A stretch of DNA of 64,000 bases from Sciurus carolinensis. Taxonomy: Eukaryota > Chordata > Mammalia > Rodentia > Sciuridae. The position numbers were made by a program, and so were the translations under genes. The notes below the pieces were generated by a model. It was not told the DNA's origin. It saw only the letters and a list, made by a program, of their open reading frames with translations, and ran no database searches. Within the stretch, counting starts at the first letter, position 1. Each line of letters starts with the position of its first letter. Shown one piece after another: positions 1-11,499 of this stretch. Location: positions 134,051,035 through 134,115,034 of the forward strand of contig NC_062222.1 in the NCBI RefSeq assembly GCF_902686445.1, read 5' to 3'.

Positions 1-1850
1 TAGAGCCTTGGCCAATATCTCTGGCTTCACATTCTGTTGAATATGCTAATGGACCTCCAGAATCCCCCAAAGTATTTCTGAAACTTCTCCCAACTTCAAA
101 ACTTCTTTTCATGGTACAGATCATAGGACTAGTTTGCACTACTTCTAAATACTTCAGTAGAATGTTGGCCTTGAAAAGAATTAAGGAACAATCCATTTCT
201 ATTCCCTTCCATTAGTAGGGAAGAGGATCTGGAGCCCAGAAAGCGTATTGATAAAGTCAAGTCCCCCAGTTTCTAAGTGGAGAACAGGACAGAGACAAGC
301 TGCCCAGACACGGTCTCAGCCACTACTCAGGGTCTGGGAAAGAGAAGAGACTTTAATCTTTAAAGTTTTAAAAAATTGGGGAAGAATAAAAATATCCTTC
401 CTTTTTTTAAGTGGAACAAAACCAGTCTTTGAAAACAAAAAGACTTAATGAAGAAAAGCTACACAGTATGCATTTCCAAGACTCTCTGTGCCAGAGTTCT
501 CTGAGACATTTTGTTTTATATATTCATACATATTTTTTTATAATTCAAAACTATTTGGCAGCTCTTCTTTGGGAGAGAATGTTCTACAAGTCAGCAGCAT
601 TAGGCCAGAAGCTCTTCTGTGAGATTAAAGACCCACATTAGGGAGCACATGTTTTTCCTAAGAGAAATTCATCATTTTTATGCTCATATTGAACACCAGT
701 TCCCATGATGCACAAAGGAAGAAACTGGGCACCCTCCCATCAGGCGAAAAAGCAGAAAAGAGCAAAGATGCTTTAATGTCTGGGACGGAAGTCCAGCCAC
801 CAGCTCCCACCTCAAGAGGGAGCAGAGTCGCTACCCACAGTTCTACATCTGCCCTGTTGGTCTTGGGATCTTCCCCTCCCTGAGGGATGGGCATCTTCAC
901 CTGTTGACCATGGGACCAAGTCAGCCTCCCGGGTTCCACCTATCACTGATGTTAAGCCAGAGTCACGGACCTCAAGCCCAGAAGGAAACATCATTACAGC
1001 CTCAGGCATCAAATCCAGGGCACACAGGCTCCATCCTGTCAGCCCCGTACGGTCCTCTCATCACACGTTCACCAGTCACTCACTGTGAAGGTCGCCTGTG
1101 AAGAGGACTCTGCCAGAAGCCAGTAAGAGGGAACCTGAGTTTCAAGGGGGAAACACTGTAAGCAAGATGCAGATGTGACCGGAATACCCAAGTGTCTGGG
1201 AAGTGCCCTGGCAGCTCAGGAGAGGGACAGGCCTCTGTCTTAGGAGCTGAGCGCATCGAGCTCCATTTCCAGTGAGGCACTCCTCCATCAAGGTCTTCAG
1301 CCTCCAAAGCAACAGTCCCCTGAGATGTAACTGGGGATGAAGACAGGGCCTCCTCAGGGAGCTGATGTGCGGGTGGAGGGAGTCAGCACTTTCAAACCAG
1401 CCAGAGCCACGTCGGCACATAGCAGGGCTCAACGCACACACCAGGTCTTCCTAGAGAAGACGTGTGGGGACCACGCAGAAACCACGCAGGGGCCCTCTCG
1501 TTTCTTCACCAGTTTCCTTCGCCTGCCTCGTTTCCCTCTGCATGTGCTCAGCCTAGCGTTTTCCCTCCTCCTCAGAGGCTCTGCACAAGGCTCCTGGGGT
1601 GTCCACTTGGCACTGTCTGGTCTCTCTCCTGGCCACTTATCCCTGACTAATAAGCCAACACCTGCCCATGGCTCACTCCTCTGCTGAGAAATCCAGGGGC
1701 TATGTCCCTGCCCTGAGCTCAGGTTTGTGAATGTTTGGGTTATAATTCCCTTGGAGAGCCGCCCCGGCAGCCTGTTGCCTTGGAGGACTCGTTAATAGAG
1801 TCCTCTTTCTGTCTCAGAGGCATTTCTATCTGGATAATCAATCAAATGGT
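1..1850. other. Unique non-coding sequence, no gene seen
   Basis: I recognise no gene, RNA or clear repeat here. All open frames are under 120 codons, overlap on both strands and lack domain-like composition. The base composition is ordinary mixed mammalian sequence. Confidence 0.5.
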
Positions 1851-1854
1851 TATC

Positions 1855-2330
1855 AGATCAGCTGTCAATAATCCTGCCTAACAAGCAACTCCAAAACCAG
1901 TGACTTGAGACAACAATCCTTCACTGAGCTTGTGACTTTGAGGGCTGGTGGCAGTTGCTGCAGTCTGGTCCAGGCTCGGCTGCTTTGACATCGCCCTGCA
2001 CCTCTGAGGTCTCAGGCTGTTGACTGATGACAGACTCATCCGGGATGGCCTCCCGAGTCTGCACGTGTCAGCTGGGACGAGGGGCTACTGGTCCTGTGTC
2101 TCTCGTGTCCAGCAGCCCAGCCCCTGGTGTTTATTGGTGAGCTGTTTGGCAGGGCTACAAGAGCCTTTGAGGCCTGGACTTGAAACTGGCACCACATCAC
2201 TTCAACATCCTTCCAGCCAGAGCAAGCCACGGGGAGCCCAGGTTCAAAGGGCAGGGACACAGACTTTGCTGCCTGATGTGGAAATCTGAGAGCTCACGCT
2301 GCCAGGACCTGGCTACAAAGAGGGCTGGAG
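1855..2330 (-). mobile_element. Old MaLR/MLT-type LTR remnant, antisense
   Basis: The + strand begins with a diverged 'gcctaacaagcaactccaaa' and 'agacaacaatcc' stretch, the form taken by the 3' part of mammalian MaLR-like LTRs when read antisense ('...aacaaaccaccccaaaac...ttaaaacaacaat...'). A GC-richer body follows with 'cagctgggacga'. No target duplication was found and no internal region is present. Age and decay make the exact family uncertain. Confidence 0.4.
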
Positions 2331-2439
2331 AATGGGGGCCATTTCTGCTGTCAGTCTTCCAATGTGGTCCAGCCTGAAGGCCCAGATGGAGGGGCTGCAG
2401 AGTCAGAGAGACACAAATTTGAAATTCACAGTGAGATTT

Positions 2440-2600
2440 TGGGAAAGGAACTCTGAGACTCCATTTCCTTCATCCATGAAATGGGATCATAATCCCACCA
2501 ACCTCACTTGGCAAAATAAGAAAACCTCCCCAGGTACAGGGACTAAACATGTTCAGTATCTGGCCACTTGGAAGGTATGACTATTGGGTGTCATAGTAGC
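2440..2600 (+). repeat. MIR SINE fragment
   Basis: The core-to-tail part of a MIR is visible: 'ccatttccttcatccatgaaatggg' is a diverged form of the 'tttcctcatctgtaaaatgggg' block. It is followed by 'ataatcccaccaacctca' and a tail resembling 'gtgctcaataaatgt'. No tRNA-like head can be recognised. Confidence 0.45.
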
Positions 2601-3114
2601 TGCTCAACAAATATGAGATTTGTAGATAGTTCATGAGCAGTGTCCTCCGTATAGGAAGTGTTTTGTCTTGCAAGTACTTTATTTCGCCAGTGAGAATAGT
2701 CAGGATAAGGATATATCTGAAACTCAAGCCTCCTGATTCTGATACCACATCTCTTTGCACACAAAGGAATATTACTAATATGAAGCTTTACTTACTAAAG
2801 CTATTAAGTGAATCTCCTGGCCTAGAGTATTTTAATTCTGTTTTGTATATTCATCCAAACTGATTTGTTAAGCCAGTCTTTTCAGTAGACCCGCCATCTT
2901 CTAGAAAAATTGAGAAAGACAAGTTTACAATATAGAAGTGGTCTCTGTGCATTTTGGCAGCCCCGGACTGAATGCTGGTCTCTCTTTCTTTACAATCTGT
3001 GCTCCTTCCATGACACTCTAAGGCTGGGAATGCAGGCTCATAAATGTCTTTCACTATACACAGAAGGTTCTCCAAAATCTTGCAGAGACCATATTCTCTT
3101 CTATCCATCCCAGA

Positions 3115-3315
3115 CCTTCCTATACTCTGTCACCAGAGTGATCATCCTAAAATGAAAATCTGGCCATGTCATGGCCAACCGTCTCTCAGTGATGGTCCGT
3201 GAGACAAATACCAAGCAGAACCCTCCCCTTCAGCCTCTGGCAGTCTCTGCCCTACTATGTGCAGGTCTCTGTTGGCACTCCACATGCACCAGCAGGCACT
3301 GGTTAAGATAATGCT
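3115..3315 (+). repeat. L2 LINE fragment
   Basis: The block 'tgatcatcctaaaatgaaaatctggccatgtca' followed by 'cagcctctggcagtctctgccctac' has the order seen in L2 3' regions ('gatcatgtcactcccctgctcaaa ... ctcatctcctaccactccc'). It is strongly diverged, with no coding capacity left. Confidence 0.4.
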
Positions 3316-3317
3316 GT

Positions 3318-3490
3318 CATGGAATGCCAGCTCTGCCACTGATCACCTGTGACCTTGGGCAGGTTCCTCATTTCCTGCATTAGGGTTCTTCATCTGCACA
3401 TCTGTGGTGATAGTGTCTACCACACAGACTTGAGAAGATTAGGCAAGTTGATGCATATAAAGCACTTAAGTAGCACCTGGAAGAAATAAA
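3318..3490 (+). repeat. MIR SINE
   Basis: A fairly complete MIR body: 'gccagctctgccactgatcacctgtgaccttgggcaggtt' matches the MIR core. It is followed by the 'cctcatttcctgcat' block, 'gaagattaggcaagttgatgcatataaagcacttaagtagcacctgg' and an A/T-rich end. Confidence 0.7.
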
Positions 3491-4956
3491 TACCAAGTTA
3501 GCTAATTATATGGCTTTCCAATGCAATCATCATGGAAATGAGGAAAAAACATTTCTGCTGCCAGATATAAAAGCCAGGGTCAAGGAGAAGCGGGAAGTGA
3601 CACAGCAGGGTTGGAGCCACTCTCCCTGACCCTGCATCCAAGGCTGTCCCCTCTACAGGCTCCTCCTGAAACCCTGCCATCTGAGGAACTCCCTCACTGT
3701 TCTCTAGAAGTGCCCAGGCGTCTCTGGCCTCCTTCCCATTGCACGGAACCCCTGTGTCCTGTCTTGGTCCAGTGAAGGTTGACCTTGCCTCCCACGTCAA
3801 GACAAGTGTGGCTACCTCCCTGGGAGGCCACCAAGCCTGTCCACGCTGCTGCGGCACAGCTGGCTTCTTTGGGTCTAACACCCCCTGCACCCACATGGCC
3901 TCCAGGTCTCTGCAGTGCGAGCCACAGGCTGTCATCAGGCCCTGTCTCCTCCTGTCCTCTGAAGGAATGCAAGATGACACTCCTTAGTGTGTCCCGGTGA
4001 CGCCTATGGCTCCTGGCAGAGAAGGGGAGCTCAGGGACCACATGCCAGGGGAGGATGGGGACTCCTTGGCCTGCTCCCAGCCAGGTGGGAATTTCAGGCT
4101 TCACCTTTCCTGTACAAAGGAAATCATAAACCCTTTTCAAGATTTGAGGATAGATGAAGAAAACTGAATAGACACGACATCCCTGGGAGACGTATAGAAA
4201 TGGCATCTACCTACTTTCTCCTCCTGAGATCCCCACACCGGACAGCAACAGACCTGGTATTTCCAGAGACTATCTGGAGGGCATGAAATGCAGCTTGTCT
4301 CCTGCCCAGTGAAACCCTAGTGTTTATTTTGACATCTCTGATGGTGCACCAGGGACCCAGGCTAGTGGCCCGGGGCAGGGAACTCTGTGTGGAGTCAGTT
4401 CAAGATGGAAACAAATCCCAGTTCTGTCTCAGAGTTTCCCCCTACGGGTCCCCCTAGCCCCGAACCTACAGTAACAGCAGCTCGGCCCTTGCGAGATCCC
4501 TGAGGTGCAGGAGGTTAATTCCGCTTGTGATCCTTCCAATAGAGGGTCACAAGGAGAAGAAAGGGTGACTTGTCCAAAGACACCCCTGGGCTGGGGCTCT
4601 GAGTCCTGAGGCAGGTGGGCTTCCCACTACACCTGCTCCCACTTTCTTTCCTTGGGAGGGTGCCAGCTGAGTCTCTGTAAACCTGCAAGTCTGTCACTTC
4701 AGCTGCAGAGCAGGACAAGACCTTGTCACAGAGCCCCTACTCCGGCCCCTTCTGCTCCCCACGATTGTTTTGTCTCCAGACAGGGCTATCGATCCACAGG
4801 TGAAGAAGCAGGGGACCATCGGGGTCACCTAGCTCATGAACATGATGCCAACAGCAGGTCTGGCCTACAGGACTGTCCTAGGGACCTCCGTGTGCATGCA
4901 GCCCACCCCCGGTTTAAAGACACACTTCATTTTCTGCAATGGACACATGGAAGCCA
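3491..4956. other. Unique non-coding sequence, no gene seen
   Basis: This is GC-moderate DNA with two long overlapping minus-strand frames (160 and 170 codons, ending at 3498 and 3694). Neither shows a domain, signal peptide, biased codon pattern or splice context, and both are rich in Ser, Pro and Arg as expected from chance frames. No repeat was recognised with confidence. Confidence 0.45.
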
Positions 4957-5455
4957 GAATAACAGCCCCTAAAATGTTCAGTTCTAATTTCTGGAGCCTA
5001 CAAATGTGTTCTATTGGAATTAAGGAACAAGTGGAATTAAGAGTGTTAAGTACCTTCTTTTCAAACAGAAACAAAGCATTCTGTATTATCTGTTGTCGGG
5101 GGGCAATGCTGTCACAGGACCCTTCAACGAGGAGGAGGGAGGCAAAAGAAGAGGTCAGGCTGAAGCGGAACAAGAGAGACTCGCCAGTGCTACTGGGCTT
5201 GAGGGAGCTGGGGAAGCTAAGCAAGGAGGGCAGCGTCCAGAGGCTTCAAGCCAGAGAAGTGGACTGTCCCCTAGGAACTCCAAAAGAAGCACAGCCTGCC
5301 AAGCTGTTAGCCTAACAGGACCCATTTTAGAATCCTGACTCTAGAACGTTCCCATTTAAAAAAATAATAAGAAAAAATAATAATAAGAAGAAGAACCAGG
5401 TGCTGTTTAAGTCACTAAATTTTTGGCAATTTGTTAGAGCAGCAAATTGATAAAA
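4957..5455 (+). mobile_element. MaLR/MLT-type solo LTR remnant
   Basis: The order of landmarks fits an old MaLR-type LTR in sense. It opens with 'aataacagcccctaaaatgttca' and 'taatttctggagcctacaaatgtgtt'. The middle is a purine-rich segment ('gaggagggaggcaaaagaagaggtcag'). The end has 'cccattttagaatcctgact', 'aagtcactaaatttttggcaatttgtta' and 'agcagcaaattgataa'. An A/T- and AAG-rich low-complexity stretch (5357-5397) interrupts the 3' part where the polyadenylation region should lie. Confidence 0.6.
5357..5397. repeat. A-rich/(AAT)(AAG) low-complexity tract
   Basis: Runs of A broken by AAT and AAG units ending 'aagaagaagaacc'. It lies inside the MaLR-type LTR near its polyadenylation region and probably grew from the A-rich signal there. 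Confidence 0.7.
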
Positions 5456-5460
5456 GGACA

Positions 5461-7616
5461 GCATCCTGGGTGGGACTAGGGCTCACCATGGTCACACTCT
5501 CTGGTTGTACTGGGTCAATGTGGCTTTTGCTCTCCCTTCTCCACTTCTGCAGAAGGAACTCCCATCTAGACTCCACTCCTTCCACTGGATCTTACTGGTA
5601 TTCCCCAGGGAGCGTTTTTAAAAAGCTTATGTGTTAAATACTTAGAATCGGGTCCCAACAAATGCTTCTAGCCTTTATCCCAGGCTGACTCCAAAGACCA
5701 CCCTTCTTTGCTCCATGCAGGCACTTCCTCCCTGGGCCCCCTGCACTTGAACTTCTCTGCCCACGAAAACCCAGTGATGGTAGTGGCCCCATGCAGTCCC
5801 AGGAGACCCTGTTACACCAAAGGGGAGAGTTGTTCACTCGCATCGTCTGGTAATGAGAGTCCAGATCCTCCTCCCTGAGCTTCTCATTCAAACCACAAGG
5901 ACCCAAATCCAAGAGAAAAACCGAGAAGCAGTCAGCATCTGTCCTGGGAATGGCCCTGCATTCTGACCCCAGAACTCATCCGCAGGGCGTGCCTGAGCTC
6001 CGCGTCCTCTGGAGGTATTCTTCAGGAGTTCCCTGCATGCTTCAGGGATTCGGGGACACATTTAGAATTGCATCTAAAGGGGAAGACGTCAAAGCCAGCA
6101 GGGCCAGGGTGCTTCCATTTCTATGTCCTGCAAGTACGTGGGTGTGACAGGCTGGCCTCATCAGCACGGCACACAGCTGTGTCGTTTCTTCGTCTCAGTT
6201 CAGAGCTGAGCTCCAGAAGGCAGTTAAGTGTCCCCCAATCCCACAGGCAGGAAGCAGCTTGCCTGGAACTTTGAGCACAGGGAGGCTGGACCCTGCAGCA
6301 CAAAGGCTCTGTCAGCACCAGCTGCCCTGGGCAGAGGTGCCATGGCCTGGAACCAGGGGCCATGTGCTGTCCCAGGAGCTCCGCCCACCCAGTCTGCCCA
6401 GCCAGGAGGTGCAGGCGTGGACCCTCCTCCAGCATATGGTTGATCAAGGTGCAGGGAGAAGCGGGGCTGGAGGCAGTACCACCCCCAGGGGCTCAGGGTA
6501 GGCAGCTGGCATCCATCAGCAAGGAAACATTCATTTTTAAAACAGCATAAGAAAAATTAAACTTGGAGTTCCATCATTTCATATAAAAAGCCAAGAATGA
6601 AAATAAAAGCGGTTCCAGTTATTTTATTCTGAATTTATTTTTAATGCCAACGACAACAAAAGAGCTCTTTTACATGAGTTATTTTACAAAACAGAAAACA
6701 CGATTTCCTGAAATGGCATTTTAGAGAAATTAAAGAAGCATTTGACATGAAAGAGATGGAAGGCAACCAACTCCATTCACTTGGGGAGAGGGTCTTTCCC
6801 TCCCCTTCTCCTTCTCCCTCCTCTCCCCCACCCTTCCCTCACCCCATCCTTCCCCAGCCTCTGGAATTTTCTCCTCCCTCTCTTCTCTAGTTACTCCTGC
6901 TTCTCCTGAAAATCTCATATAAACTGTTCCTTCCCCAGAGAGGACAGGACCTTTTTCCCACGGAACTTAGAGACTCACTGGGGAACTAACGGTTCCTAAG
7001 ATGGTTTCTGCGCCTGCCTCAATCAGCTCCATGGAAAAGGGACGAGAGCACCGAGAGGGGCCACAGGCAGACAGGGCTGAGATGTAGGGGAACACCAAGA
7101 GTAGGTCTCCCACAACCCCATACCCTCCGCTCTCTGTCCACCACCAGGGACTCAGCACGGGGCGCACGTGAGGTGCTCAGTTACTGACCATGGAGTCACT
7201 TGATGGAGTGGAAAGGAGCCTACCTCTAGCATATGACATTAACGTGTGGCTAATGCCCCCAGCTCCAGGTTCAAAGCGGAACCCCCGAGTCTACAGGACT
7301 GACATTTCAGCTCTTGCCGCTGACCGTGCTGCCAAGCACAGGTGTGCTCCTCCTCGGGTGGAAACCCGGTCTAACTCATCATTTTCCATCTGTAGCTTAA
7401 TTGCCCCAGGATTCCGCCCTGTGGAGTTTCTCGTGAGGAAAGCTCCCCCAGCTGAGCCCCTGCTGAGCTCCTGCCTCAGGATGGGCCTTCCCCTCGGGCC
7501 TTCCAGGCTGTTCCTGAGATGCCCCCCTCCTTGGGCGGCCCCTCGGCTCCCCTGCCCAACACTAGTGTGTGTCAAGTGAGAGGCAGCAGCCCAGCTGCCG
7601 TCCAGATGGAACTGGT
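5461..7616. other. Unique non-coding sequence with a long pyrimidine tract
   Basis: No gene or confident repeat. The notable part is a C/T-rich tract at about 6796-6898 ending in 'cttctctag', which superficially resembles a splice acceptor. No exon-like open sequence with a donor follows it, so I do not call an exon. Confidence 0.45.
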
Positions 7617-7712
7617 TTGTTTACTTATTTAACAAGCACTTGTATTTCCAGGCACTATTCTAGATGGTTATAAATAATAATTCAGTTAAGCCTGCTACTT
7701 CCATAGCTTAGG
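7617..7712 (-). repeat. MIR SINE fragment, antisense
   Basis: The + strand reads 'cttatttaacaagcacttgtatttccaggcactattctagatgg', the reverse-complement tail of MIR ('atttattgagcacttactatgtgccaggcactgttctaag'). It is followed by a diverged 'ataattcagttaagcc' segment. Confidence 0.5.
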
Positions 7713-8454
7713 AGTGGAGCCTGGCTGGAGGCACAGTTCCGGACTCCCTCCCCAGAAACAGCAGGGCAAATGAGTGGTGTCCATGATCTGCTCCAGCACC
7801 CGCTCCCGAGGACCGGTCAGCTGTCCACGTCATCACGCTGTAAGCACAGCCGCAGGAAGCCCGGGCACCACTGCAGCCAGGCCGATGCCTTGCAGCATCA
7901 GGATCCAGTCCAGTCTGCCCTGAACTCACCCCCGGCAGATCTCCCAGGTACCACCAGCCCTAACAGCAAAGGTCAGACTGTCCTTCTCCCTGCTCTGCCT
8001 GAGGTTCTCCTGTGGACACCCTGAACCTGCCCACAGCCCTGAGCATCTTCTCTTCATCACTTGTGTGACCACAGTCCCTAATCCACGTCTCCATCTCTCC
8101 CTGTTCATCACGGGCTCTCTGTTCTTCCTGCCGACACCATCTTTCTGTCCCCTGGCATCTGGACAATCTTGAGGACCTCCAGCTTTCTCCTTCCTAGCTT
8201 CAGGTCTTCACAAACGGAGTGAATGTCAATAGCTTCTTGTCCTGAGTACACAGGGAAGCGTTTATTTGGAAGGATGTAAGCAGGCTGCCTAGCCTCATCC
8301 TTGGCCTCGTGTCCCCACCTGTGCGCCAGGTCTCCGTCCCTGCCTTTCCAGTCTCTTGCTGCTGCATGAACAGCTCTGTCTGCGTGGACTGTGCCTCCCA
8401 CACCCTCTCACTGCTCACCACCCCGCCACGTCACCACTACTGAGATGTGTAGGA

Positions 8455-8640
8455 CAGTCACACCAGTATCAACTTAGGAGCCAGGAAACCCACATCAGCT
8501 TTCAGCTCAAATACTTGCTGGGTGGCCTCATGTCACCTCACCTTTGTGTTCCTCAGTGTCCCCATCTTTAAAGTGGAATGATACTGTTATGTTACAGAGG
8601 TATTGGAAGGAACAAATGAGCTAAGTTGTAGGAAGCCCTT
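8455..8640 (+). repeat. MIR SINE
   Basis: MIR landmarks occur in order: 'ggagccaggaaacccacatca', 'tcaaatacttgctgggtggcctcatgtcacctcacc', 'cagtgtccccatctttaaagtgg', then 'aggtattggaaggaacaaatgagcta'. It abuts the antisense L1 tail that starts at 8641. Confidence 0.6.
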
Positions 8641-8822
8641 GTTTTTTTCCCACTTTTTTTATTGGTGTATTATAGTTGCACATAATGATGGGAATCCTTG
8701 TTACGTATTTGAACATGCACACAATAAAGCAATATAATTTGGCCATTATCACTCCCCAGTACTGTCCCCTGCTCCCCACCTCCCACCCTTTGGTCCCTTT
8801 TCTCTACTGAGCTCCCTTTGAT
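8641..8822 (-). mobile_element. L1 3'-end fragment, antisense
   Basis: The + strand starts with T-runs, then 'attggtgtattatagttgcacataatgatggg', 'ttacgtatttgaacatgcacacaata' and 'cactccccagtactgtcccc'. Read on the minus strand this is an L1 3' UTR ending '...tataatacaccaataaaaaa', the same type of 3' end as at 57631-57795. It is 5'-truncated to about 180 bp and has no ORF2 sequence. Confidence 0.65.
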
Positions 8823-8939
8823 TTTGGGGAGAAGTCCTCATTACCGTGGCCCTGGCAAGCCCTCTAGTGTGCTGTCCTCCCTCCTGCAAACAACCAGCCC
8901 CATCCCCAGACCCCCTATATGTACCTCTGTTTCTTCTTT

Positions 8940-9070
8940 CGCTGAACTGCATTTCTGTGTATTTCCAGCCTCTCACCTCACGGGGAGCTCCTGGAGAGCA
9001 GGGACTGTGTTTGTCTATCCAATATCTGGCACTGGGAATGACAAGGACAAGGACCTCAGCAAAGGTTCAA
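8940..9070 (+). repeat. L2 LINE 3' end
   Basis: 'ctcctggagagcagggactgtgtttgtctatccaatatctggcactggg' is the classic 3' end of L2 ('cttgagggcagggactgtgtct ... cctggcacatag'). The final '(gaat)' type tail is degraded. Confidence 0.55.
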
Positions 9071-9782
9071 GATAGCAGCAAATGAGTCTGTCTTCAGCTG
9101 GGTTCTCACACATGCGTCCTGGCTTGGAGAGGTCAGGGAGTTGAAGTAGGGCATTCGACCACACAAGGAGGAGGAGGCGAGAGAGGGAATGTAGAAAGAA
9201 AGTATCTTGGCTTATGTCCACTAGCAAGAGACACAACCACGTCTGAAATAGATGATGTCTGCTTGCAAAATCTGCAGCAGGATGGCTAAGCATTCCCTTG
9301 TCAAAAGATGGACAAAGAAATGAAAGAAACAGATTACGCTTTTGACCAAGAAAGTTGGATGGCGATAACCCCGTGGAGACCTTTACAGAAGAAATGGAAG
9401 ACTCAACTAGGGGCTTAGAGTAACGCTGCCCAGGCATACGGATTGGAGAGTGGGCAGGACCTTCTGCGGGTACAGAGCATGACCAGCAAGTTGAAATCAT
9501 CACCATTTGCTAAAAGGCTTCAAATTGGTACAACAGTTGGACATTGGAATTCGGAACAGGAAGTCTGTCGAATTATACGTGTATCATCACATGCGCTTTC
9601 CACCATGGCGCTCGCGGCTCAGTTTGCCATTTTTATGCAGAATGGTGTTTCCTTTACTCTCTGAAAGACTGGGGGGTCATCCTAGGTAATTTTCCCCACC
9701 CATATTTATTGCCCTGCCAGCTCACTTGAGAATCTAAACTCTTAATTTTAAGAGTCATCTCTACTGAAAAAAGTAAAGCTCG

Positions 9783-9960
9783 TGATTCAAAGTCAGGCAC
9801 TTTCAGCTCCAGCATGAACCCTTGGTTCAAGTTGCCTATTAAGCACTCATTTCATTCCTCCAAGTCCTGAGCTTCTTATCTGTTCACCTATGAAATGTAA
9901 ATAGTACCAACATCACATGTCAGGCTCTGAGATTTGAATAAGGTGACAATGTTAAGTTGG
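9783..9960 (+). repeat. MIR SINE
   Basis: A diverged MIR in sense: 'gattcaaagtcaggca', 'cccttggttcaagttgcctattaagcactcatttcattcctccaagtcctgagcttcttatctgttcacctatgaaatg', then 'tagtaccaacatcacatg' and 'tttgaataaggtgac'. Confidence 0.55.
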
Positions 9961-10546
9961 GAAAATGTGAAGAACTGTCCATGTATAATAGGAGCCCACC
10001 TAAGCCTCCCCTGGAAAATAATAGGGGTCTCTGGAAAATTTCCCAGGACATTAGATAAGGAATCATGTCATGTGAGGACAGAGAAAAATCCCAAGAGCTG
10101 CAGTCAGTAGACTGGAAGCCCAAAGGAGCCAATGGCGAGATTCCAACGTGAGTCCTGAGAATCAGGGGAGCCAGTGGTGTGAGAAATTGGGCTCAAGACT
10201 CCACAAGAGCTGGTGTTTCAGTCTCAGTCTGAAGGTCAGAAAGACTGAGGTCCCAGCCCAAGCAAACAAAAGAAAAGGGTCCTCTCCTGACCAGCCTTTG
10301 TGTTCTATGCTCATGGCCAACTAATTGGATAAACCCATCTTCCATATTAGGAAGAGCAATGAATGTCATCTCTTTCAGAAACGCCCTCACAGACACAGCC
10401 AGAATAATGTTTGGCCAAGTGACTGAACACCTCCTGGCCAGTCAAGAAGTCACAAAGTTAACCTTCGCAGTGAGAGTCCCAGAAAGTTCCTTCACAGGGG
10501 AAGTAAAAGGGTGCTCACTCACCTTTGCTTGAAGATTTTGGCTGGA

Positions 10547-10767
10547 AGCCAGGCATGGTGGCTTTGGAGGCTGAGGCAAGAGAATCACAGGTTCAAAGTC
10601 AGCCTCAGCCACTTAGCGAGGCCCTAAGTAACTTAGTGAGACCCTAAGCAACTTAGCAAAGCTCTAAGCAACTTAGAGAGACTGTCTCAAATATTACAAA
10701 CCAAAAGGGCTGGGGAACGCTCAGTGGTTAGGCACCCCTGAGTTCAATTCCCAACACACACAAAGAA
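10547..10767 (+). mobile_element. MEN-type dimeric B1/ID SINE with extra internal repeats
   Basis: This squirrel-type SINE has a B1-like left half ('agccaggcatggtggctttggaggctgaggcaagagaatcacaggttcaaagtcagcctcagc') and an ID-like right half ('gggctggggaacgctcagtggtt...gttcaattccc') ending in a CA/A-rich tail. It is flanked by near-perfect direct repeats: 'gattttggctgga' upstream (10534-10546) and 'gattttggttgga' downstream (10771-10783). The linker is unusual. The roughly 20-bp unit 'aacttagYgaRRccctaag' occurs about four times (10609-10685), where I recall about two in this family. Confidence 0.85.
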
Positions 10768-11469
10768 AATGATTTTGGTTGGAGGGTGCAAATATCTGAT
10801 AAATACAAGAATTTTGCAAGGAGCACTATCTATCAAGAGACAGAAGACACAGGTGGATCCGAGCATGCAAGAAGAATAGAAAAAGCAGCAGGAGCGAAAT
10901 TAGCTTCACAGATTTTTCTGAAATATCACCAAGATTGTCTTACGTGTATCGTCACGTTTCAAGCTCCACCAGTCGTCCATTCATTTATTTATATTTTCAC
11001 TTGTGAGCATTCACTGAGAGCACAGTAATGGTCCAGATGTTACTCCGGGTATGAGGGCCAAAGAATCGACTACAGTACAGACCTTTTCCACAAATGCCCC
11101 TAGAAATGTAACCATGTTTATAAATCCCTCCAGGGAGGTATGTTCGTGACATCTGAGGATTGCTGGTTTGGAAGATGCTTTAATTGTTATCGGGTACAAA
11201 CCTTCACTACCCGTGATGCCAGCATCACCCCAAGGGACCCTCTGTATATTGTCACAGCTACTTAGACAGGAACACAACTGTCACCTCCACCAGAACCAGT
11301 GTTCCATCCCTCCCCGCTTTCCTAGGGTCTTCAGTCCAAACCAAACTGCTGCTTGCAGTTTTTACCCCCACCATCCTATTTATGTCACAGAAATCCACAC
11401 AAAATAATCAACACTTCCATGGACACAGATTCTGCTCCTGTCTCTTGGTTCCCCTCTGATGATCACAAG

Positions 11470-11498
11470 GATGAAGATGATGATGATGATGATGATGC
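11470..11498. repeat. (GAT)n microsatellite
   Basis: About nine GAT/GAA units in a row ending at 'gatgatgctc'. It is a simple repeat with no link to a recognised element. Confidence 0.9.
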
Positions 11499-11499
11499 T

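Noticed and set aside
3498..4206. Overlapping 160- and 170-codon minus-strand frames
   Set aside because: No recognisable protein similarity, different frames of the same DNA, and no gene structure.
6796..6905. Pyrimidine tract plus 'tctctag' as a splice acceptor
   Set aside because: No convincing donor or conserved-looking exon follows. The tract is better explained as low complexity.
10609..10685. Regularly spaced short repeats resembling a mini CRISPR array
   Set aside because: The units are adjacent tandem copies inside a SINE with target duplications, in a mammalian genome.
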